Positions 1 to 5,199 of a stretch of 5,957 nt of DNA are shown in pieces. This DNA is from Pseudomonadota bacterium (lineage in GTDB: Bacteria; Desulfobacterota; Desulfobacteria; Desulfobacterales; Desulfobacteraceae). The translations under genes and the position numbers were made by a program. The stretch covers positions 1-5,957 of the forward strand of contig JAHJDU010000381.1 of assembly GCA_018812385.1 (NCBI GenBank), written 5' to 3'. The notes beneath the pieces are model-generated. The model did not search any database and was not told where the DNA came from. It saw nothing but the letters and a program-made list of their open reading frames with translations. Each line of letters opens with the position of its first letter. Position 1 is the first letter of the stretch.

Positions 1-665
1 CCCGTCCTGCCAGGGGAATTTTATTTCATGGAGAACCCGGCACTGGCAAAACCCTTCTAGCAAAGGCTGTGGCAACAGAATCCGGTGTGAATTTTATTTC
101 CATCAAAGGACCGGAACTTTTATCAAGGTGGGTGGGGGACAGTGAAAAAGGTATCCGGCAGATTTTTAAAAAAGCAAGACAGGCATCTCCATGTGTTGTT
201 TTTTTTGATGAAATAGACAGTCTTACTCCAAAAAGGGGTGCTTCCGGCTCTTCAGCAGTAACAGACCGTGTTATCAGTCAGTTTTTAAGTGAAATGGACG
301 GGATAGAAGAACTAAAGGGCATACTTGTCCTGGCAGCCACTAACAGAATTGATATGATCGATGCTGCAATGTTGAGATCAGGAAGATTCGATTTCCAGCT
401 TGAGCTGAAAAATCCTGATAAAAATGCCCGAAAAGAGATATTTAAAGTCCACACAAGGGAGAAACCTCTTGGGAAAAATGTTGATTTTGACCGCCTTGCC
501 GATGAGACAGACAGATTAAAGGGGGCTGATATCGAATTGATCTGCAATACAGCCGCCATGACAGCCATAAAAGAATTTATCAAAAAAGGCAGAAAGGATC
601 ATACAAAATTCAGTATTTTGATGAAGCACTTTGAACAAGCCATTAAAAAAGGACAGACAAGATGA
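1..665 (+). CDS. Cdc48/FtsH-like AAA+ ATPase, C-terminal part (5' end outside window)
   Basis: The frame is open from the left edge (first full codon at 3), and 220 C-terminal residues are visible. Numbering from the first full codon, Walker A GEPGTGKT is at residues 10-17 (nt 30-53), a pore-loop-1 motif RWVGDSE at about 42-48, Walker B VVFFDEID at 65-72, sensor-1 Asn in AATN at 114, and arginine-finger candidates in LRSGRFD at about 124-130. A helical lid with GADIELI follows. This is the classical AAA clade (Cdc48/p97, VAT, FtsH), whose members are hexameric and thread or remodel proteins using ATP. No zinc-protease segment follows the lid, so it is not FtsH itself. The stop overlaps the next start by 4 nt (ATGA), placing it in the gvp operon. 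It is distinct from GvpN, which is a MoxR-type ATPase. A role in unfolding or remodelling Gvp proteins is inferred from context. Its N-terminal domain cannot be seen. Confidence 0.9.
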   Translation, partial: RPARGILFHGEPGTGKTLLAKAVATESGVNFISIKGPELLSRWVGDSEKGIRQIFKKARQASPCVVFFDEIDSLTPKRGASGSSAVTDRVISQFLSEMDGIEELKGILVLAATNRIDMIDAAMLRSGRFDFQLELKNPDKNARKEIFKVHTREKPLGKNVDFDRLADETDRLKGADIELICNTAAMTAIKEFIKKGRKDHTKFSILMKHFEQAIKKGQTR

Positions 666-1696
666 ATAGAAGGCAATATTTATATGGATTCGTGTTTTCA
701 GAATCCAGGCAAGATTTCACTTGTAAAGGACTTGACGACCAGGATGTCTATTTGAAAAATAATGGGAACCTTTCTTTGGCCATAAGCGATTTTAAGATGA
801 TAGATTTTTCTGCATTGCCCCAGAAAGAGCTTTTACAATATTTAAAGCAGCATCATGATACAATTGGAAAAATAATGGAAAAATTCTGCATTATTCCTTT
901 TAAGTTCGGGACAATGATTGAAGACCCAAATCAGATTATAAAGATATTTAAAAGCAGCTATGACCAGATCAGAAAGAAATTTACAATTTTGCAGGATATG
1001 ATTGAGCTGGATCTAATTGCCAATTTTAATAATTTTAGCCAGGTCTTTAATGAAATCAAGGAGCTGGATGCTATTGTACAATTCAAACAGGAAATACAGG
1101 CCAGGTCAAACCCGGATATTTATGAAGCCCAGATAAAACTTGGGAAAATGGTGAATTCTGCGCTTGATGAAAGGCGTAGTTTTTATAGAAAAATTATTTA
1201 TAACCGTTTGTCGGATTTATCTGCAGACATCCTTACAAACGATATTACTCAGGATTCAATGATCGCAAGTCTCGCCTTTTTAATCAATAAAAAGGATCAT
1301 CAAACTTTTGAAAAAATTATTGAAGATCTTGATGAATATTTTGAAGGCAAAATTAATTTCAAGATTGTTGGTCCTTTCCCATTTTACAGCTTTTATACCC
1401 TTGACCTTCACAAAGGAGATTTTAAGGAACTTGATTTTGCAAGAAGGACATTAAATTTGCCGGAAAAAGTAAGTCTGTCTGAAATTAATGAGTCCTATAA
1501 AGAACTGAGCAAGGTTTGCCATCCTGATAATGATAGTCATAATAAAGATCTTGCCCGCAGGTTTGAAGAACTTAATAAATCCTATCAAATAGTTATGGAA
1601 TATATGAACGGCAATGGCTGCTCATTTTTAAGAGAGGATATTGAACAATGTGTCAGGGTCAAGCCTGTTGAGAGGGGAAATGCGGTTGTGTTATGA
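662..1696 (+). CDS. gvpF/L: GvpL/GvpF-family gas vesicle protein fused to a C-terminal J-domain
   Basis: The protein has 344 residues. Residues 1 to about 255 have the GvpF/L layout: an N-terminal strand RRQYLYGFVF, the conserved IIPFKFGT at 77-84 (family pattern LPvrFGT), a central helical region, and the closing IVGPFPFYSFYTLDL at 235-249. GvpF/L proteins are usually about 210-280 residues and end near this point. Here about 95 more residues follow. Residues 260-318 read as a J-domain: a helix starting DFARRTLNL, an amphipathic helix II (INESYKELSKVC), the diagnostic HPD at 287-289 (nt 1520-1528), and helix III (DLARRFEELNKSYQIVMEY). J-domains stimulate the Hsp70 (DnaK) ATPase through HPD. 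GvpF/L proteins contact GvpA and act in vesicle nucleation. The fusion suggests DnaK is recruited to Gvp clients (inference). The start overlaps the upstream stop as ATGA with no clear Shine-Dalgarno, which fits translational coupling. Confidence 0.9.
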   Translation: MNRRQYLYGFVFSESRQDFTCKGLDDQDVYLKNNGNLSLAISDFKMIDFSALPQKELLQYLKQHHDTIGKIMEKFCIIPFKFGTMIEDPNQIIKIFKSSYDQIRKKFTILQDMIELDLIANFNNFSQVFNEIKELDAIVQFKQEIQARSNPDIYEAQIKLGKMVNSALDERRSFYRKIIYNRLSDLSADILTNDITQDSMIASLAFLINKKDHQTFEKIIEDLDEYFEGKINFKIVGPFPFYSFYTLDLHKGDFKELDFARRTLNLPEKVSLSEINESYKELSKVCHPDNDSHNKDLARRFEELNKSYQIVMEYMNGNGCSFLREDIEQCVRVKPVERGNAVVL

Positions 1697-2385
1697 GAAA
1701 ACTTTTTTGGGTACCCATAATTCATATTGGTGCAGATCTTGGAAAGGCAAAGGATGAAATAACGCTTGTTAAAAACAGAATTCTTTCTCAGAAAAGACTT
1801 GAACAGCATGCTAAGACAATTTCAGTGTTCTGGGACAGGATCCAGGACTATTTTCAAGAACAAGATATAAAAAACATGAAGATTTTTCAAGACGGCCTGG
1901 CAGCAGGAGGTAAGATCGGCAAAAAAATTGTGAATGAACTGGCTTTAAAAGAAAGCCGTAATTTCATGGTGGTGTCAGATCTGGTTGATAAAGGAGCAAT
2001 AATAATGAAGACCGAAGATATTGCTTTAATCCGGCAAGAGCAGGCTTTATTTATGAATCTTCTACAGTCAAAACGGTTTTTTTCAACCATGACAAATTAT
2101 TTAAAATACAAATTTTATAAAACAAGGCTGCTTAAGAAACGCGATATTTATATAGCCGGCCAGATTAATAACAACTTAAAAAAAGGAGAAAAAGCCGCTC
2201 TTTTTATCGGTGCTGTTCATAATGTGGCTTATTTTCTTGACAAGGATATCCTGGTTTTTCCTTTAAAAGATCCTTTATTGGTAAATAAATATTTTAAAGC
2301 TTTCAGCCGGAAAAAAAATGACCGGGAATTTCAATACCTGTCCAACGAGCTTAGATGCAAAATCAATGGGGAATCAAAAGCATGA
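1693..2385 (+). CDS. Conserved-looking protein of unknown function in the gvp operon
   Basis: This 230-aa protein is not a recognised Gvp family. It has no signal peptide, no convincing membrane span and no cysteine cluster (one Cys). It is rich in Lys, Leu, Ile and Phe and probably soluble. Two short stretches recall the TraB/GumN-like fold: an N-terminal FWVPIIHIGADLG (His at 11), and a later RDIYIAGQI (about 150-158) followed by KAALFIGAVHN (about 167-177). In TraB-type proteins an N-terminal GTxH and a late arginine plus GxxH line the putative active site. That resemblance is weak and is an inference. The gene overlaps its neighbours by 4 nt (ATGA) on both sides, between two GvpF/L genes, so it is almost certainly co-translated with them. 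The start at 1693 is fixed by the overlap. A structural comparison would be needed to assign a function. Confidence 0.85.
   Translation: MRKLFWVPIIHIGADLGKAKDEITLVKNRILSQKRLEQHAKTISVFWDRIQDYFQEQDIKNMKIFQDGLAAGGKIGKKIVNELALKESRNFMVVSDLVDKGAIIMKTEDIALIRQEQALFMNLLQSKRFFSTMTNYLKYKFYKTRLLKKRDIYIAGQINNNLKKGEKAALFIGAVHNVAYFLDKDILVFPLKDPLLVNKYFKAFSRKKNDREFQYLSNELRCKINGESKA
2368..2372 (+). promoter_or_regulatory. Shine-Dalgarno GGGGA that decides the start of the second gvpF/L
   Basis: GGGGA lies 9 nt before the ATG at 2382. That ATG overlaps the preceding TGA as ATGA and begins MKQYIYAIVD, the usual start of GvpF/L proteins. An in-frame ATG at 2355 would add nine residues without family support and lies upstream of this site. 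Confidence 0.55.
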
Positions 2386-3143
2386 AACAATATATTTATG
2401 CCATCGTGGATACTGAAAATGAAAGGAGCCTTGGCATGCAAGGCATTGGAGGCTTGCAAGATATTGGAGACGTCAATGACGAGGTATCAATTGTCTGTTT
2501 TAATGGTATGGGTGCTGTTGTCAGTCCAACCCTGACAGAAGACTTTCCCGTTAACAGGAAAAATACTCTGGCCCATCAGAAAATCATGGAAGAACTTTTC
2601 AAGGAGCATACAGTATTGCCGGTAAAATTCGGCACAATAGGGGTTGATACCCAGACAATAAGAGAAAAGGTATTAAAAGCAGAACAGTTGAAAATAAAAG
2701 AGCACCTGGATTTTTTAAAGGATAAATCAGAGCTGGGGCTTAAAGTTTTCTGGGTTGATTCTAAAAATATTTTCAACCATATACTTGATGAGAATCCACA
2801 GATTCAAAGACTTCGGGATCATTTAAACTCACATAATGGTGGATTGCGAAGGGATCAGATTCGGTTGGGAGACATGGTGGAAAACGCTTTGAAAAAGAAA
2901 AAGGAAGAATTGGAGAAAAAAATATTCAAGTTTTTAAATGGTCTCTGGATCGAGCATAAGAAAAGCAAGATCATAGCAGACAATATGGTTGTAAATAGTG
3001 TTTTTCTTGTTTTAAAAAAAAATGAAAAGCAATTTGACAAGGCAGTTGAAAGAATCGATGAATATTTTGCAGGGCAATTGAAAATGAAATACATAGGCCC
3101 TGTCCCGCCAAGTAATTTTATTGAATTAGAAGTGAGGTGGTAA
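2382..3143 (+). CDS. gvpF/L: Gas vesicle protein GvpL/GvpF, standard architecture
   Basis: This 253-aa protein has the normal GvpF/L length and layout. It starts with the family's N-terminal strand (MKQYIYAIVD). The conserved AHQKIMEEL and TVLPVKFGT (about 64-85) follow, then a Lys/Glu-rich helical middle (residues about 165-190) and the closing RIDEYFAGQLKMKYIGPVPP at about 225-244. Members have two alpha/beta domains, bind GvpA and help nucleate or feed the growing shell. F and L are paralogues that sequence alone does not separate reliably, so I do not choose between them. The upstream overlap is ATGA, and a GvpG gene begins 1 nt after the stop, a very common adjacency. Unlike the paralogue at 662 it has no J-domain, which makes it the likely conventional partner of GvpG. 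Confidence 0.93.
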   Translation: MKQYIYAIVDTENERSLGMQGIGGLQDIGDVNDEVSIVCFNGMGAVVSPTLTEDFPVNRKNTLAHQKIMEELFKEHTVLPVKFGTIGVDTQTIREKVLKAEQLKIKEHLDFLKDKSELGLKVFWVDSKNIFNHILDENPQIQRLRDHLNSHNGGLRRDQIRLGDMVENALKKKKEELEKKIFKFLNGLWIEHKKSKIIADNMVVNSVFLVLKKNEKQFDKAVERIDEYFAGQLKMKYIGPVPPSNFIELEVRW

Positions 3144-3144
3144 A

Positions 3145-3387
3145 ATGGCCTTTATATTAGATGATATTGCATTATCTCCCATCAAGTTAACTATCTGGCT
3201 TGCAAAAAAATTAAAGGAATCAGCTTATAATGAAATGACAGATGATGCTAAAGTTTTAGAAGAACTTCTCATGCTGCAGATGAAACTTGAGATGGAAGAG
3301 ATAAATGAGGATGACTATACAAAAAAAGAGACATTGCTAATGGAACGGCTGGAAGAGATAAGAAAGCTGAAAAAAGATATAAGTTAA
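3145..3387 (+). CDS. gvpG: Gas vesicle protein GvpG
   Basis: This 80-aa protein is of normal GvpG length. It opens with the family's hydrophobic start and Pro/Trp segment (LDDIALSPIKLTIWLAKKL, residues 5-23). An acidic amphipathic helix follows, with LEELLMLQMKLEMEEINEDDY and a Lys/Glu-rich terminal helix. This corresponds to the GvpG pattern of a short helix, then a long helix with the GEIsEeEyeerE-like segment. GvpG is an essential accessory protein that works with GvpF/L; its precise activity is not settled. A good Shine-Dalgarno (GAGGTGG, 3134-3140) sits at the end of the upstream gvpF/L, whose stop is 1 nt away, so translation is probably coupled. The gene closes the tightly packed upstream block. 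Confidence 0.9.
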   Translation: MAFILDDIALSPIKLTIWLAKKLKESAYNEMTDDAKVLEELLMLQMKLEMEEINEDDYTKKETLLMERLEEIRKLKKDIS

Positions 3388-3427
3388 AAGACATTTTTTT
3401 GATTTTGAAAATAATATACTTAAAAAA

Positions 3428-3433
3428 AAGGAG
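3428..3433 (+). promoter_or_regulatory. Strong Shine-Dalgarno (AAGGAG) for gvpO
   Basis: AAGGAG follows an A-tract and lies 6 nt before the ATG at 3440. The 52-nt spacer 3388-3439 is very AT-rich and shows no convincing terminator hairpin, so gvpO probably shares the upstream transcript but is independently initiated by ribosomes. Confidence 0.7.
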
Positions 3434-3439
3434 AAGATC

Positions 3440-3703
3440 ATGGCCCTTGAATTTGCTGCTGCTATAAAAAAAGCACGATTGGAATTGGAGGCACTTACCG
3501 GACTTGAGATAGGATCAACTGTAAGTGCACATCCTGATGGAGACGGTTGGCAGGTGACCCTGGAGGCGATTGAAAAAAAATCCATCCCGGACAGTATGGA
3601 TATCCTGGGGATTTTTGAAGTCAATCTGGATGTGGATGGAAATATATCTGAATTCAACCGGGTAAGGATGCGAAAGAGAAATGATATGGATGAGAATGTC
3701 TAG
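3440..3703 (+). CDS. gvpO: Gas vesicle protein GvpO
   Basis: This 87-aa protein matches the GvpO family core. An N-terminal amphipathic helix ends ELEALTGLEIG, followed by DGDGWQVTLEAIEKKSIPDS (33-52), a DILGIFEVNLDVDGNI segment (54-69), and a basic tail with the R-x-R/K pattern FNRVRMRKRND. The family pattern is a GW strand, E-x2-E, IP-D, then D-L-x-x-YE-V-x-LD-x-G and an R-Y-x-R end. In this copy the usual YE is FE. GvpO is an accessory protein of haloarchaeal and many bacterial clusters. It was linked to gvpA expression in Halobacterium, but its biochemical activity is unclear. It is on the short side for the family and lacks the long variable N-terminal region seen in some members. Confidence 0.9.
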   Translation: MALEFAAAIKKARLELEALTGLEIGSTVSAHPDGDGWQVTLEAIEKKSIPDSMDILGIFEVNLDVDGNISEFNRVRMRKRNDMDENV

Positions 3704-3725
3704 AAAATTAGATGATAGAAAATTA
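3701..3725 (+). repeat. Two direct copies of TAGAAAATTA after gvpO
   Basis: TAGAAAATTA occurs at 3701-3710 and 3716-3725, separated by GATGA, giving a 15-nt period. The first copy contains the gvpO stop codon. It lies in the 53-nt AT-rich spacer (3704-3756) before the next gene. It may be simple slippage in AT-rich DNA or a small operator; nothing else here supports a regulatory role. Confidence 0.5.
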
Positions 3726-3756
3726 AACCAACTTTAATATAAAGGCAGATAATTAA

Positions 3757-4125
3757 ATGGGAATGGAACCATCCAGGGAAAACTTTGGCAGCCTGGCAGA
3801 TGTAATTGACAGGGTTCTTGATAAAGGCCTGGTCATTAACGCTGATATCGCAGTATCAGTAGCCGGTGTTGAATTGCTGGGGATTAAAATCAGAGCAGCT
3901 TTGTCATCTTTTGAGACAGCAGCTAAATATGGATTAGAGTTTCCTTCAGGAACAAAGCTTTCAACACCTGCATGGCAAGAGGCACTCACGGCCAAGGAGT
4001 ACTGCCCCCAGTGTGAAAAAAAAGTTATAACCGACGATCTGATGACTGCTGGATGTCCCTGGTGCGGCTGGATAAGTGCTAAAGCAAAGCAATCGAATGA
4101 AAACATCATAACTTCTTCCATATGA
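3757..4125 (+). CDS. Minor GvpA-family gas vesicle protein (GvpJ/M/S type) with C-terminal zinc ribbon
   Basis: The protein has 122 residues. Residues 12-59 are a GvpA-family domain: SLADVIDRVLDKGLVINADI, then the SVAGVELLGIKIRAALSSFETAAKYG region. This gives the helix, two beta strands, helix pattern of the amphipathic shell monomer. The NADI and LLGIKIR variants fit the minor paralogues J/M/S better than GvpA itself. Those paralogues nucleate the vesicle or occur in small amounts; I cannot choose among the letters. Residues 82-105 then hold CPQC at 83-86 and CPWC at 100-103, a classic four-cysteine zinc ribbon with a 13-residue spacer, which is not part of the shell fold. The Shine-Dalgarno is weak (AAAGG at 3741-3745). 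An in-frame ATG at 3763 (third residue) is an alternative start. The metal site may dock assembly factors (inference). Confidence 0.88.
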   Translation: MGMEPSRENFGSLADVIDRVLDKGLVINADIAVSVAGVELLGIKIRAALSSFETAAKYGLEFPSGTKLSTPAWQEALTAKEYCPQCEKKVITDDLMTAGCPWCGWISAKAKQSNENIITSSI

Positions 4126-4131
4126 TCTTTG

Positions 4132-4178
4132 CTTGAAACAAGGCTTGTATGACCGGATGCTTTGCTTGGTGTTTCAGG
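4132..4178 (+). repeat. Imperfect inverted repeat abutting the gvpK remnant
   Basis: TGAAACA (4134-4140) is the exact reverse complement of TGTTTCA (4170-4176). The stem can gain two outer pairs (C4132-G4178 and a T-G pair) and a few inner pairs with a bulge. The right arm ends on the first base of the 38-nt repeat. No T-run follows, so I do not call a terminator. It may mark a rearrangement junction or be chance. Confidence 0.3.
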
Positions 4179-4250
4179 TCTTGTTATAGCTCTGGTTGAA
4201 GTTATACAGGAAGGTTATTGGCAGCATTTAAAGATATGCAAAAAACAGAC
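4156..4250 (+). pseudogene. gvpK: Decayed fragment of gvpK in the intergenic region
   Basis: The 142-nt gap 4126-4267 has no intact gene but resembles the 5' part of the gvpK at 4885. The in-frame translation reads ALLGVSGLVIALVEVIQE, against LKHGVLGLVIALVEVIQE in the intact protein, with one codon fewer. A TGA at 4150-4152 blocks the frame upstream and no gvpK start codon is present. After 4213 the match breaks, but with a shift of reading frame the segment at 4224-4244 reads AFKDMQK, where intact GvpK has AMKRMEK at the same relative place, consistent with a 4-nt deletion. It is therefore a truncated, frameshifted gvpK remnant from a duplication. The 38-nt core is exact (see the repeat entries). 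The frameshifted part of this alignment is short and less certain. Confidence 0.6.
4176..4213 (+). repeat. 38-nt perfect direct repeat, copy 1 (in the gvpK remnant)
   Basis: All 38 nt match 4929-4966 without mismatch, including third codon positions, at an offset of exactly 753 nt. Bases on both sides (4174-4175 and 4214) differ at once from copy 2. The two copies flank the 72-aa orphan and the zinc-motif gene. Confidence 0.95.
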
Positions 4251-4255
4251 AAAAA

Positions 4256-4262
4256 AGGAGGA
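4256..4262 (+). promoter_or_regulatory. Very strong Shine-Dalgarno AGGAGGA for the 72-aa gene
   Basis: AGGAGGA lies 5 nt before the ATG at 4268 and is the best ribosome site in the window. It argues that the small downstream ORF is a real, well translated gene and not chance open frame. Confidence 0.75.
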
Positions 4263-4267
4263 CATCA

Positions 4268-4486
4268 ATGTCGAAGATTAAGAGGAATATAACGCCGAAA
4301 ATTAACGGGATGAAGCATATGAAAACTTCAAAAAATATAAAAAGCTTTCGATCATCAAACAGCCGCACAGGGGTGTCAATGAAAGATGTTGACGTACAAC
4401 GGCTATCTCTTGAGGATCAAAGATTAAATAACCGAAGAAATTATCGTATCTGGCTTAATGAACAAATGGAATTTTATAAAGGATAA
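4268..4486 (+). CDS. Small basic protein of unknown function (72 aa)
   Basis: I do not recognise this protein. It is strongly basic and polar: residues 1-40 are rich in Lys, Arg, Ser and Asn (MSKIKRNITPKINGMKHM at the start, then KTSKNIKSFRSSNSRTG). The C-terminal part (about 45-71) is a likely amphipathic helix, RLSLEDQRLNNRRNYRIWL followed by NEQMEFYKG. It has no cysteine, no membrane span and no signal peptide. The disordered basic head plus short helix could bind nucleic acid or the acidic surface of a Gvp partner, but that is speculation. Support for it being a gene comes from the near-perfect Shine-Dalgarno at 4256-4262, same-strand placement and tight spacing to the zinc-motif gene. 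It lies inside the segment bracketed by the 38-nt repeats, so it may be an accessory acquisition with limited distribution. Confidence 0.7.
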   Translation: MSKIKRNITPKINGMKHMKTSKNIKSFRSSNSRTGVSMKDVDVQRLSLEDQRLNNRRNYRIWLNEQMEFYKG

Positions 4487-4502
4487 ATTAAAATCTTCAA
4501 GA

Positions 4503-4508
4503 GAGGGG
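4503..4508 (+). promoter_or_regulatory. Shine-Dalgarno GAGGGG that sets the start of the zinc-motif gene
   Basis: GAGGGG lies 7 nt before the ATG at 4516. A possible TTG start at 4510 would leave only 1 nt of spacing, so ATG 4516 is preferred. Confidence 0.65.
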
Positions 4509-4515
4509 ATTGATC

Positions 4516-4860
4516 ATGAAAATTTTAGAAGAGAAAGAAGATAAAATTCTTATGGATTGTACTTTCTGTAAGGGAAAAGGTTTAGACCCTTTTGGAATTA
4601 TGTCTTACCGGTCCAAATGTTATGCGTGTAATGGGGAAAAAAATAAATGGGTCAAGAAACCAATAAAAAAATGTCCTTGCTGCAAGGGAACCGGTGTTTC
4701 ACTTGGTACATCACGCAATTATTGTATAGTATGCCATGGTATGGGTGTGGTATCCATACCAGAAAATGCAATTGTATGCCCCAAATGCAAGGGGGTTGGG
4801 TTTGATGCTTCCAAATGTTATTGTATGAAATGTAAAGGAACGGGAATGTATTCTGATTAA
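4516..4860 (+). CDS. Stand-alone DnaJ-type zinc-finger protein with six CxxCxGxG-like motifs
   Basis: The protein has 114 residues and 14 cysteines. Six motifs occur: CTFCKGKG (15-22), CYACNGEK (35-42, the degenerate one), CPCCKGTG (53-60), CIVCHGMG (70-77), CPKCKGVG (88-95) and CMKCKGTG (103-110). They fall into three pairs with a period of about 35-38 residues, so the gene looks like a triplicated two-motif unit. In DnaJ/Hsp40 four such motifs bind two zinc ions and help hold unfolded clients. Six would allow three sites. There is no J-domain, Gly/Phe linker or C-terminal client domain. The J-domain fused to GvpF/L at 662 lies in the same cluster, so the two could act together as a split DnaJ (inference). 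Alternatives are a generic zinc-binding scaffold or a redox-active thiol protein. Confidence 0.87.
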   Translation: MKILEEKEDKILMDCTFCKGKGLDPFGIMSYRSKCYACNGEKNKWVKKPIKKCPCCKGTGVSLGTSRNYCIVCHGMGVVSIPENAIVCPKCKGVGFDASKCYCMKCKGTGMYSD

Positions 4861-4884
4861 TTCTATAATTTTTAAGGAAATCTC

Positions 4885-5196
4885 ATGGCCCTTGATATTG
4901 ATGAGAAAAATTTAAAGCATGGGGTTCTAGGTCTTGTTATAGCTCTGGTTGAAGTTATACAGGAAGCCTTGAATCTTCAGGCCATGAAAAGAATGGAAAA
5001 AGGGTCTTTGTCTCAAGAAGAGATCCATCGCCTTGGGAATGCATTAATGGAACTGGATCAGGCCATAAAAGAGATTAAAATTCAGCAGGGGATATCGGAA
5101 ACTGTCAAATCTGTAAGAGATGGTTTAGATGATATTGTAGATGATGTCATAAATCAGATGATCAATCCTTCTAAGTGGAGTGCAAAAAAGCAATAA
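4885..5196 (+). CDS. gvpK: Gas vesicle protein GvpK
   Basis: This 103-aa protein matches GvpK. The conserved N-terminal helix is LKHGVLGLVIALVEVIQEAL, followed by QAMKRMEKGSLSQEEIHRLG (residues about 32-51), the family's strongly conserved R-x-E-x-GSLs-x-eE-x-ErLG segment. Then comes NALMELDQAIKEIKIQQGI (52-70) and a Val/Asp-rich amphipathic tail. GvpK is an accessory protein, essential in several systems, thought to act in nucleation or assembly; its exact job is unknown. The Shine-Dalgarno AAGGAA (4874-4879) is 5 nt before the ATG. The next gene begins 3 nt after the stop. Nucleotides 4929-4966 are identical to a remnant copy 753 nt upstream, evidence of a past duplication of this gene. Confidence 0.93.
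   Translation: MALDIDEKNLKHGVLGLVIALVEVIQEALNLQAMKRMEKGSLSQEEIHRLGNALMELDQAIKEIKIQQGISETVKSVRDGLDDIVDDVINQMINPSKWSAKKQ
4929..4966 (+). repeat. 38-nt perfect direct repeat, copy 2 (inside gvpK)
   Basis: Identical to 4176-4213. It encodes GLVIALVEVIQE of the intact GvpK N-terminal helix. The intervening 753-nt unit holds the 72-aa gene and the zinc-motif gene. Confidence 0.95.
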
Positions 5197-5199
5197 AAC

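Noticed and set aside
69..665. GTG at 69 as the start of the ATPase gene
   Set aside because: The same frame is open to the left edge and encodes the Walker A motif at 30-53, so the gene begins outside the window.
2355..2381. ATG at 2355 as the start of the second gvpF/L
   Set aside because: ATG 2382 has a Shine-Dalgarno, an ATGA overlap and begins at the family's conserved N-terminus.
3390..3420. Possible promoter (TTGATT and TATACT-like) before gvpO
   Set aside because: The two boxes are about 10 nt apart instead of about 17, in very AT-rich DNA where such matches are expected by chance.
3753..4121. 122-aa open frame on the minus strand opposite the GvpA-family gene
   Set aside because: It mirrors a gene with clear family motifs, has no recognisable features of its own, and the region has no other minus-strand gene.
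4132..4178. Rho-independent terminator after the GvpA-family gene
   Set aside because: The inverted repeat is AT-rich, imperfect and not followed by a T-run.
4510..4515. TTG at 4510 as the start of the zinc-motif gene
   Set aside because: It lies 1 nt from the GAGGGG ribosome site; ATG 4516 has proper spacing.
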